Made by a program: the position numbers and the translations under genes. Below, in pieces: positions 1 to 6,190 of a stretch of 6,208 nt of DNA (positions are counted from its first letter, which is position 1; each line of letters begins with the position of its first letter). The notes beneath the pieces were generated by a model. It saw only the letters and a list, made by a program, of their open reading frames with translations. It was not told the origin of the DNA and did not search any database. Source of the DNA: Pseudomonadota bacterium (GTDB lineage Bacteria; Pseudomonadota; Alphaproteobacteria; Rhizobiales; Rhizobiaceae); the NCBI GenBank assembly GCA_023419995.1, contig JAEZXF010000098.1, forward strand, positions 1-6,208, written 5' to 3'.

Positions 1-40
1 ACCGGCCCGCGCATCGTCTTTTCCCGCCGGGGGCGTCCGG

Positions 41-1786
41 TCAGCCGGCCGGCTCCTCGTGCATCTTCTTGAAGTGGATCAGGCCCGGCGCCCACATGTG
101 CTTGACCGGGTCGACGTCGACATGGATCACCGCGGCGCCGCCGCTGTCCAGCGCCCGCTGCAGCGAGGCGCGGAACTGGTCGGCCGAGGACACCCGTTCG
201 CCGAACGCGCCCATCGACTGGGCGAGGAGGTCGAAGCGGATCTCGCCGAGGTCGGTCTTGATCGTCTCGTGGTCACCGAGCTTCTTGAACAGCATGGTCT
301 TGAACGGGCGCAGCATGAACTGCTGGTTGATCTTCACCATGCCCCACTGCTTGTCGCACAGCACGATCCAGATCACACGCGCCTTGTTGCGCACCGCCGT
401 CTCGACCTCCTGCGGGTGGAAGCCGAACGCGCCGTCGCCGATGATGCAGCAGACCGGCACGTCCGGATGCGCGACCGCCGCGCCCACGGCCTGCGCCATG
501 CCCGCGCCGAGCATGCCGAACTTGAAGGTCGAGAGGATCCGGTTCGGCACCCGCGCCTTGTGGTAGAACATCGCCCACACGGCGGCGTTGCCGCCGTCGG
601 CGACCAGCACGCTGTCCTCGGGGAAGAGCTGGTCGCAGATCGTCGCGATGTGCGCCGGGTTCATCGGGTCCCGCATGTCCGACAGGGCCTTGTCCCAGCC
701 GGCACGTTCCTCGGCGATCAGCTTGCGGTAGCCGGCGACGCGCCGTTTGCGTGCGTCGAGGCCGGGCGGAGGCGTCCGCTCCAGCCGCTCGGCGAGCGCC
801 GCCAGGAACAGCCTGACGTCGGCCTGCACCGGCAGGTCCGCCGGCTTGTTCAGCCCGAGGCTGGCGGCGTCGATGTCGACCTGCACGGTGCGTTGCTCGG
901 CCGGGTTGCGCCAGTAGGGCGGCTTGCCCCACCAGTCGGTCTCGCCGACGCGGGAGCCGAGGATCAGCGCCACGTCGGCCTCGTTGCGCACCTTGTGGTT
1001 GGTCTTGACATGCGGCATCGGGATCGCCAGCGGCGAGGTTTCCGGCAGCGCGCCGCGCGCCGCCCAGCTCGTCGTCACCGGCGCGTGCAGCAGGCTCGCC
1101 ACCCGTTCCAGTTCGGCGAAGGCGCCGGCATGGATGATGCCGCTGCCGGCATGGATCATCGGCGCCTCGGCCTCCAGCAGCCAGCGGGCGGCCAGCTCGA
1201 CCTGGTCGGCCGGCGGCGGCAGCGGCGCACCGCGGCGGTAGTGCTTCGGGTTCCACGGCGCCGGGGCCTTGAACTTGCCGTTCATCAGCGTCTCGGGCAC
1301 GTCGAGGTGGACGACGCCCGGCCGCCCGTCCCAGCATGCCCTGAGCGCCTTGCGCGCCAGCTCGGGAATGCGCTCGAACGAGGACGCCGCCGCGCTCCAC
1401 TTGCCGATGCGGCCGATGACGCCGGCCTGGTCGAAGCACTGGTAGGCGCCGCCGCGGTCGGGATACATGATCGCCGGCCGCCGTGCGCTGGTGATGACGA
1501 GCACCCGGTTGCCCTCCGCCTGCTCGACGACCAGCCCCGGCAGGATGTTGGCGACGCCCGGCCCGTTCGAGGCCATGCAGACGCCGAGCTTGCCGGTCAG
1601 CCGCGCATAGGCCGCGGCCATGTGCGCCGCACTCGTCTCGTGGCGCGGCGTGACGATCTCGATGCCCAGCCGGTGAAGCGTCGAGTAGAAGCCGAAATAG
1701 GTGCCGTCTATGATGCCGAAGACCTTCTCGACGCCTTCGCCATGCAGTATGCGGGCGAGCAACTCGCCCCCGCTCATCTCAGTCAT
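41..1786 (-). CDS. Thiamine-diphosphate-dependent enzyme, acetolactate synthase-like (substrate unknown)
   Basis: The 581-residue product has the three-domain layout of the ThDP superfamily that includes acetolactate synthase, benzoylformate decarboxylase and 2-hydroxyacyl-CoA lyase. Residues about 4-170 are the pyrimidine-binding domain, with the cofactor-activating glutamate at E50 in TPRHET and the SNGPG turn at 73-77. Residues about 195-335 are the central Rossmann-like domain. Residues about 375-560 are the pyrophosphate-binding domain, with IGDGAFGF at 449-456 (metal ligand D451) and CDKQWGM at 477-483. The second metal ligand, usually Asn, is Asp478 here. Enzymes of this fold cleave or form C-C bonds next to a carbonyl, usually on 2-oxo acids, in the cytoplasm. 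No signal peptide or membrane segment is visible. The ATG at 1786 is chosen because a GGGGGG Shine-Dalgarno lies 5 nt upstream; Met4 would be too far from it. No small regulatory subunit of acetolactate synthase is adjacent, so a housekeeping IlvB role is unlikely. The divergent AraC gene suggests inducible catabolism. Family confidence is high; substrate and FAD dependence cannot be assigned. Confidence 0.93.
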   Translation of the reverse strand: MTEMSGGELLARILHGEGVEKVFGIIDGTYFGFYSTLHRLGIEIVTPRHETSAAHMAAAYARLTGKLGVCMASNGPGVANILPGLVVEQAEGNRVLVITSARRPAIMYPDRGGAYQCFDQAGVIGRIGKWSAAASSFERIPELARKALRACWDGRPGVVHLDVPETLMNGKFKAPAPWNPKHYRRGAPLPPPADQVELAARWLLEAEAPMIHAGSGIIHAGAFAELERVASLLHAPVTTSWAARGALPETSPLAIPMPHVKTNHKVRNEADVALILGSRVGETDWWGKPPYWRNPAEQRTVQVDIDAASLGLNKPADLPVQADVRLFLAALAERLERTPPPGLDARKRRVAGYRKLIAEERAGWDKALSDMRDPMNPAHIATICDQLFPEDSVLVADGGNAAVWAMFYHKARVPNRILSTFKFGMLGAGMAQAVGAAVAHPDVPVCCIIGDGAFGFHPQEVETAVRNKARVIWIVLCDKQWGMVKINQQFMLRPFKTMLFKKLGDHETIKTDLGEIRFDLLAQSMGAFGERVSSADQFRASLQRALDSGGAAVIHVDVDPVKHMWAPGLIHFKKMHEEPAG

Positions 1787-1791
1787 GCAGT

Positions 1792-1797
1792 CCCCCC
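1792..1797 (-). promoter_or_regulatory. Shine-Dalgarno of the TPP enzyme gene
   Basis: The minus strand reads GGGGGG followed by ACTGC and then ATG, giving a 5-nt spacer. This purine run is the strongest ribosome-binding candidate in the intergenic region and settles the start at 1786 rather than the second in-frame ATG at 1777. Confidence 0.7.
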
Positions 1798-1803
1798 GAT
1801 GGT

Positions 1804-1820
1804 CCGGGCCACTGGCCCGG
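1804..1820. repeat. Perfect 17-bp palindrome, candidate operator or leader hairpin
   Basis: CCGGGCCA and TGGCCCGG are perfect inverted arms around a single central C. The element ends 17 nt before the start codon of the TPP enzyme, between the possible -10 (1830-1825) and the Shine-Dalgarno. As DNA it could bind a dimeric regulator. As RNA it would form a 7-bp all-GC stem with a 3-nt loop in the leader. AraC-family proteins more often bind direct repeats, so a different regulator or an mRNA structure is also possible. Function is inferred from position and symmetry only. Confidence 0.45.
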
Positions 1821-1822
1821 CG

Positions 1823-1838
1823 CTAGAATATGCTCTAG
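1823..1838. repeat. Short inverted repeat CTAGA-N6-TCTAG overlapping a possible -10 element
   Basis: Five-base arms CTAGA (1823-1827) and TCTAG (1834-1838) flank ATATGC. The element overlaps the TATTCT -10 candidate of the minus-strand gene. CTAG is generally rare in bacterial genomes, so two copies 11 bp apart in a GC-rich promoter stand out. It may be an operator half-site pair or chance symmetry. Confidence 0.3.
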
Positions 1839-1909
1839 TAACGGGAGCTTACTCACGCGGGACTTGGCCGTAACGTTTCAAACAGGACGGGCAGGCGGCA
1901 ATTCAGGCC

Positions 1910-2893
1910 ATGAACGACGATCTCTTCAGCGTTAACCGGCTCTATGCGCGCGCTGTGATCCAGAGCGCCGACCGGCTGTCGCTCGCCTTGCCGGCCGAGC
2001 TGCGCAGGGCCGTCGACGACAACGCCCGCCTGCCGCTCGCCACCCTCGACCAGCTGTGGGACGCCTATTGCCGCGCCACCGGCGACCGGCTGGCGGGCCT
2101 GCGCCTCGGGCTCGAGCTGCAGGCCGGCCATCTCGATTGCGTCGGCATGCTGCTGGCCTCGTGCGACACGCTGGGCGAGGCGCTGGAGCAGCTCGTCGAG
2201 GTCGCGCCGATCGTCGGCGAGGGCGGCGACTTCGTCATTGCCGACGATGGCGATCTCGTCACCGTCCACTACCGCCCGCATCTGGCGCTGCGCCAGGCGG
2301 AGCGCGTCGAGGCGGCGCTCGCCGGATTGCTGAGGCTGAGCATATGGGCGACGGGCGGCGCGTTCCGGCCGGCCGGAATGCACTTCGCCCACCAGCCGCT
2401 CGGCGCCTCGGGCGAGTATCGCGCCCTGCTGCGCATCCCGCTGACCTTCGGCGCGCCCGACAATGCGCTGGTCTTCAGCGCGGGCCAGCTCGACCTGCCG
2501 CTCATTCAGGCCAACAGCACGCTCCGCGAGCACCTGCGCCAGCTGACCGACCGGATGCTGGCCGAGCTCGGCCAGGCCAGCCTTTCCGCCGAGGTGCAGC
2601 GGCTGATCCGCGCCAATCCGCGCTGGGGCAAGGAGCGCGTGGCCGAGCGCCTGACCATCAGTGGCCGGCATCTCAACCGGCGCCTGGCGGAGGAGGGGAC
2701 CTCGTTCAAGCTGCTGCGCGACGCCAGCCTGCACGGCGTCGCCATCGAGCGGCTGCGAAGCGCGGACAACCTGCGCGACATCGCCGACGGTCTGGGCTTC
2801 TCCGCCGAAAGCGCCTTCGCCAAGGCGTTCCGCCGCTGGTCGGGGCTGACGCCGGCCCAGTTCCGCAAGCAGCGCGAGGTCGAGGCCGGCTGA
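1910..2893 (+). CDS. AraC-family transcriptional regulator
   Basis: The 327-residue cytoplasmic protein has an N-terminal effector-binding region (about residues 15-205) of the 'arabinose-binding domain of AraC transcription regulator' type found in OruR-like proteins, and a C-terminal AraC DNA-binding domain (about 225-320). The first helix-turn-helix lies near 240-262, around VAERLTISGRHLNRRLAEEG. The second lies near 286-310, with the family signature IADGLGFSAESAFAKAFRRW followed by SGLTPAQFRK. Length and domain order are normal for the family. The N-terminal domain name does not imply that arabinose is the ligand. The gene is divergent from the TPP enzyme across 123 bp, the usual position of a local regulator, so it probably activates that gene and may regulate itself. 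The start has only a modest Shine-Dalgarno (AGGCGG, 11-nt spacer), but MNDDLFSVNR is a plausible N-terminus and no better start is visible. The gene ends 13 bp from the convergent PdeM gene. Confidence 0.95.
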   Translation: MNDDLFSVNRLYARAVIQSADRLSLALPAELRRAVDDNARLPLATLDQLWDAYCRATGDRLAGLRLGLELQAGHLDCVGMLLASCDTLGEALEQLVEVAPIVGEGGDFVIADDGDLVTVHYRPHLALRQAERVEAALAGLLRLSIWATGGAFRPAGMHFAHQPLGASGEYRALLRIPLTFGAPDNALVFSAGQLDLPLIQANSTLREHLRQLTDRMLAELGQASLSAEVQRLIRANPRWGKERVAERLTISGRHLNRRLAEEGTSFKLLRDASLHGVAIERLRSADNLRDIADGLGFSAESAFAKAFRRWSGLTPAQFRKQREVEAG

Positions 2894-2900
2894 GGCCGGC
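2882..2900. terminator. GC hairpin between convergent genes, possible weak terminator
   Basis: A 9-bp direct repeat GAGGCCGGC (2882-2890 and 2892-2900) contains two copies of the palindrome GCCGGC, which can pair with each other as a 6-bp all-GC stem around a TGAG loop (2885-2900). It covers the AraC stop codon and most of the 13-bp convergent gap. No T-tract follows on either strand, so it is not a classical intrinsic terminator. In this base composition such a repeat could be chance. Confidence 0.3.
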
Positions 2901-2906
2901 GCGCGT

Positions 2907-3623
2907 TCAGTCGCCGCGCAGGCGATGGCCGGCGACGGCGTAGACGCGCTCCCGGCCCAGCATGTGGGCGACGAGGCCTCCGGCGCGGAACAGGCCGCCG
3001 AAAGCGGGATCGAGCACGTTCAGCGAGCCGGTGAACGCACCGAAGGCCGGCATCACCAGCCGCTCCCCGTCGGTGGCGAAGCAGCGGCGGCGCACGGCGC
3101 GGCCGCGCTGCACGACCGTCGCGCCCGGATGGAGATGGCCGGCGATCTCGCCCGGCGCGGCCGCGGCCTGCGGTTCGTGGCGGAAGCGCAGGCGGCCGGC
3201 GGCGATCTCCCGCGCCACCGTGCCGGGCAGACCGGCCGGCGCGTCGGGATCGTGGTTGGCGGTGATCCAGATCCAGTCGCGGCCGGCCATCAGCGCCGCG
3301 AGCCTTTCGCGGAACGGCATCGGCATGCGCGCCGCGCCGCCGCCGTCGTGGAAGCTGTCGCCGAGACTGACGACCGTGCGCGGCCGATGCCGGGCGATAA
3401 CCGCCGCCAGCAGTTCCAGCGGCGCCGCCGTGTCGTAGGGCGGCAGGAGGCGGCCCCGACGCGCCGCCGCCGAGCCCTTCTCCAGGTGCAGGTCGGAGAC
3501 GACGAGAAGCTTCATGTCCGGCAGGAACAGCGCGCCGCACGGGTCGCACAGCGCCACCTCGCCGGCGATGACGACCAGGCCGGCGCGGGCGGAAAGCCCG
3601 GTCATGTCGGGGGCGGCGTTCAT
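2907..3623 (-). CDS. pdeM: Ligase-associated DNA damage response endonuclease PdeM (metallophosphoesterase)
   Basis: The 238-residue protein is a calcineurin-like binuclear metallophosphoesterase of the PdeM family. Its members sit in a conserved cassette with an ATP-dependent DNA ligase, an exonuclease and an Lhr-like helicase. The Pseudomonas putida relative is known as a manganese-dependent DNA endonuclease. Metal-binding motifs appear in order: SDLHLEKG at 43-50 (D44, H46), LGDSFHD at 87-93 (D89), NHD at 123-125 and AGHLHPG at 161-167 (H163, H165). Other family hallmarks are GRLLPPYDT (57-65), GRDWIWI (114-120), the RRRCF segment (178-182) and PAFGAFTGSLNV (192-203). Length is normal and no signal peptide is seen. 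The residue before NHD is Ala122, where metallophosphoesterases usually have Gly. The ATG overlaps the helicase stop in an ATGA junction, indicating one transcript and probable translational coupling. It is the last gene of its operon. Met7 is an alternative start but lacks the overlap. Confidence 0.95.
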   Translation of the reverse strand: MNAAPDMTGLSARAGLVVIAGEVALCDPCGALFLPDMKLLVVSDLHLEKGSAAARRGRLLPPYDTAAPLELLAAVIARHRPRTVVSLGDSFHDGGGAARMPMPFRERLAALMAGRDWIWITANHDPDAPAGLPGTVAREIAAGRLRFRHEPQAAAAPGEIAGHLHPGATVVQRGRAVRRRCFATDGERLVMPAFGAFTGSLNVLDPAFGGLFRAGGLVAHMLGRERVYAVAGHRLRGD

Positions 3624-6190
3624 GCCTCGGTCATCGCCTCGCGGATCAGCTCGTCCTCTATCTCGGACAGGAGCACCTCTTCGGCCTCGCCCTTCACGCT
3701 CTCCTTGCCGATCTCCAGCATGATCGGGACGGCGAGCGGCGAGATGCGGTCGAGGCCCTTATGCACGATTCGACCCCGGATGCGCGAGAGGAGCCCGGAG
3801 AGCCGGCCGATGTCGAGCAGGCCCGCGGCGGCGTCGGCACGGGTGGCGCGCAGGAGAATGTGGTCGGGATCGTGGGTGCGCAGCACGTCGTAGATCAGGT
3901 CGGCCGAGACGGTCACCTGCCTGCCGGTCTTCTCCTGTCCGGGGTGGCGCTTCTCGATCAGCCCGGCGATGACGGCGCAGGCGCGGAAGGTGCGCTTCAG
4001 CATCCAGCTTTCCGCCATCCACGCCTCGAGGTCGTCGCCCAGCATGTCCTCGTCGAACAGGGCGGAAAGCGGCAGCGCGCCGCTTTCGTGCAGCGCGCCG
4101 ATGTCGGCGTCGGCCCACACCGCCAGCGAATAGTCGGTGGCGACGAAGCCGAGCGGCCGCGCGCCGGCGCGGTCCAGCCGGCGGGTGATGAGCATGCCGA
4201 GCGTCTGGTGCGCCAGCCTGCCCTCGAAGGCGTAGGCGACCATGTAGAAGCGCCCGCCGCGCGGAAAAGTCTCGACCAGCAGGTCGCCGGCGCGCGGCAG
4301 CATCGAGACGCGGTTCTGCACCGCGAGCCACTCGGAAACCTGCTCGGGAAGCGCCCGCCAGCGCGCCGGGTCCGCCAGCATGGCGCGCACCTCGCCCGCG
4401 AGATAGGTCGAGAGCGGGAACTTGCCGCCGGCATAGGCCGGCACGCGCGCATCCTGCCCGGCGGCGTTGGAGACGTAGCACTCGTTCTCGCGGATGCCCT
4501 CGAAGCGCAGCATGCGGCCGGAGAACAGAAAGGTGTCGCCGGGCGACAGCGTCTCGACGAAATACTCCTCGACCTTGCCGAGCGACAGGCCGCCCGCCGC
4601 CGCGCCGCCGCGCCGCCGGGTCAGCCGGACATTGAGCAGCGGCTCCTCGATGATGGTGCCGATGTTGAGCCGGTACTGCTGGGCGAGGCGCGGATGCGCG
4701 ACGCGCCACAGGCCCTCCTTCGTCCTGCGGATGCGGGCATAGCGCTCGTAGACGCGCAGCGCGTAGCCGCCGGTGGCGACGAAATCGACCACGCGCGAAA
4801 AGGTGCCGGCGTCGAGCGCCGCATAGGGCGCTGCCGTCCGCACCTCGTCGTAGAGCGCCGTCTCGTCGAAGGGCGCGGCGCAGGCCATGCCCATGACGTG
4901 CTGGGCGAGCACGTCGAGCGCGCCCTCCGCCAGGGGCGGGGTGTCCTGCGCGCCGAGATAGTTCGCCTCCAGCGCCGCCCGGCACTCCAGCACCTCGAAG
5001 CGGTTGGCCGGCACGAGGATGGCGCGGCTCGGCTCGTCCATGCGGTGGTTGGAGCGGCCGATGCGCTGGGCGAGCCGCGACGCCCCCTTGGGCGCGCCGA
5101 CATGGATGACGAGGTCGACGTCGCCCCAGTCGATGCCGAGATCGAGCGTCGAGGTGGCGACCACGGCGCGCAGCGCGTTCGCCTCCATCGCGCTTTCCAC
5201 CCTGCGCCGCTGGGCGACGTCGAGCGAGCCGTGGTGCAGCGCGATCGGCAGCGTGTCGTCGTTGATGCGCCACAGCTCCTGGAACAGCAGCTCCGCCTGC
5301 GAGCGGGTGTTGACGAACAGCAGCGTCGTGCGATGCGCCTTGATCGCCTCGTAGATGTCGGGAAGGGCATAGCGGGCCGAATGGCCGGCCCACGGCACGC
5401 GCTCGCGCGAGTCGAGGATGGTGATGACCGGCTTGGCGCCGCCCTCCACCGTTATCAGCTCGGCCATGGTGCGGGACGAGTCCTGCGCCACCAGCCAGCG
5501 GCGCAGCGCATCCGGCTCGGCCACCGTGGCCGACAGGCCGATGGTCTGCAGGGCGGGCGCCAGCCGGCGCAGCCGGGCGAGGCCGAGGGCCAGAAGATGC
5601 CCGCGCTTCGACGTCACCAGCGAATGAAGCTCGTCCAGCACGACATATTTCAGGTCGGCGAAGAAGCGGCCGGCATCCGGCCCCGAGATCAGCAGGGCGA
5701 GCTGCTCCGGCGTGGTCAGGAGGATGTCGGGCGGGCTGAGCTTCTGGCGCTGGCGCTTGTGCTGCGGCGTGTCGCCGGTGCGGGTCTCGACGGTGATCGG
5801 AAGCTGCATCTCGGCGACCGGCTTGCCGAGATTGCGCTCGATGTCGACGGCAAGCGCCTTGAGCGGCGAGATGTAGAGCGTGTGGACGCCGCGATGCGCC
5901 TTGCCCGGCTTGCGCTTCGGCCGTTCGGCGAGCGCGGTCAGCGATGGCAGGAAGCCGGCCAGCGTCTTGCCCGCGCCCGTCGGCGCGATCAGCAGCACCG
6001 AACGCCCGGCCTGCGCATGGGCGAGCAGCCCGATCTGGTGCGGCCGCGCCGCCCAGCCGCGCGACGAGAACCAGCGCCGGAAGCGCTCGGGCAGGAGGGA
6101 CGATTCGGGCGGGGCTGCGTTGGACACCGCCAACAGGTAATGCCGGGAGGGCGACGCGCCAAGCCTTCCGGCGTCGCCGCCGCCCCTCAC
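3620..6190 (-). CDS. Ligase-associated DNA damage response DEXH-box helicase (Lhr-like)
   Basis: The 856-residue protein is a complete superfamily 2 helicase of the Lhr-core type. Motifs occur in order: Walker A APTGAGKT (69-76), Ia SPLKAL (108-113), Ib TTPEQL (159-164), II DELH (186-189), III SAT (220-222), IV FVNTRSQAE (292-300), V STLDLGIDWG (347-356) and VI QRIGRSNHR (375-383). A winged-helix region and the Lhr-associated C-terminal domain follow (about 420-820), with MVAYAFEGRLAHQTLGMLI at 650-668 typical of it. Related Lhr-core enzymes are ATP-driven 3'-to-5' translocases on single-stranded DNA that unwind duplexes. This subgroup is tied to the ligase/exonuclease/PdeM repair cassette. 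The start used is GTG at 6190, which overlaps a TGA in another frame (GTGA). Homology begins only near residue 30, so TTG at codon 20 or GTG at codon 22 (6127) are alternatives, though neither shows a Shine-Dalgarno. The 3' end overlaps pdeM by four bases. All catalytic motifs are intact. Confidence 0.95.
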   Translation of the reverse strand: MRGGGDAGRLGASPSRHYLLAVSNAAPPESSLLPERFRRWFSSRGWAARPHQIGLLAHAQAGRSVLLIAPTGAGKTLAGFLPSLTALAERPKRKPGKAHRGVHTLYISPLKALAVDIERNLGKPVAEMQLPITVETRTGDTPQHKRQRQKLSPPDILLTTPEQLALLISGPDAGRFFADLKYVVLDELHSLVTSKRGHLLALGLARLRRLAPALQTIGLSATVAEPDALRRWLVAQDSSRTMAELITVEGGAKPVITILDSRERVPWAGHSARYALPDIYEAIKAHRTTLLFVNTRSQAELLFQELWRINDDTLPIALHHGSLDVAQRRRVESAMEANALRAVVATSTLDLGIDWGDVDLVIHVGAPKGASRLAQRIGRSNHRMDEPSRAILVPANRFEVLECRAALEANYLGAQDTPPLAEGALDVLAQHVMGMACAAPFDETALYDEVRTAAPYAALDAGTFSRVVDFVATGGYALRVYERYARIRRTKEGLWRVAHPRLAQQYRLNIGTIIEEPLLNVRLTRRRGGAAAGGLSLGKVEEYFVETLSPGDTFLFSGRMLRFEGIRENECYVSNAAGQDARVPAYAGGKFPLSTYLAGEVRAMLADPARWRALPEQVSEWLAVQNRVSMLPRAGDLLVETFPRGGRFYMVAYAFEGRLAHQTLGMLITRRLDRAGARPLGFVATDYSLAVWADADIGALHESGALPLSALFDEDMLGDDLEAWMAESWMLKRTFRACAVIAGLIEKRHPGQEKTGRQVTVSADLIYDVLRTHDPDHILLRATRADAAAGLLDIGRLSGLLSRIRGRIVHKGLDRISPLAVPIMLEIGKESVKGEAEEVLLSEIEDELIREAMTEA

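Larger units (their letters stand above)
1787..1909. promoter_or_regulatory. Divergent promoter/operator region between the TPP enzyme and AraC genes
   Basis: This 123-bp non-coding region must carry both divergent promoters. It is visibly more AT-rich in its middle (about 1823-1885) than the flanking genes. On the minus strand TATTCT (1830-1825) resembles a -10 element for the enzyme gene, but no convincing -35 lies 16-18 nt before it. On the plus strand TTGGCC (1864-1869) could be a -35 for the regulator, but a matching -10 is not evident. Weak -35 elements are expected where an AraC-type activator recruits polymerase, so activator dependence is a reasonable inference. The AraC gene has only a modest ribosome-binding candidate, AGGCGG at 1893-1898, 11 nt before its ATG. 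Confidence 0.6.

Noticed and set aside
1..40. Sequence downstream of the TPP gene stop
   Set aside because: Only 40 GC-rich bases. No hairpin with a T-tract and no recognisable coding frame, so no terminator or neighbouring gene can be claimed.
59..1873. 604-codon open frame on the plus strand opposite the TPP enzyme
   Set aside because: Its translation is dominated by Arg, His, Ala, Val and Asp with no domain motif, as expected of the complement of a high-GC3 gene. The minus-strand frame carries all the ThDP motifs and a good Shine-Dalgarno.
1787..1909. Possible small RNA or riboswitch in the divergent intergenic region
   Set aside because: The region is short and shows only simple palindromes. 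No conserved riboswitch fold, including a TPP riboswitch, could be recognised, and the space is needed for two promoters.
1853..2734. 293-codon open frame on the minus strand opposite the AraC gene
   Set aside because: Low-complexity Ala/Gln/Arg/Leu composition, no motifs, and the plus-strand frame has an intact AraC domain.
2506..3549. 347-codon minus-strand frame spanning the end of AraC and most of pdeM
   Set aside because: Arg/Ala/Gly/Pro-rich shadow frame crossing two well-supported genes, with no recognisable domain.
2925..3893. 322-codon plus-strand frame opposite pdeM and the 3' end of the helicase gene
   Set aside because: Composition is that of an antisense shadow, and it crosses the ATGA junction of two motif-complete genes.
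3759..5393. 544-codon minus-strand frame inside the helicase gene
   Set aside because: Alternate-frame shadow rich in Arg and Ala. The overlapping helicase frame is intact from Walker A to the C-terminus, so this is not evidence of a frameshift or nested gene.
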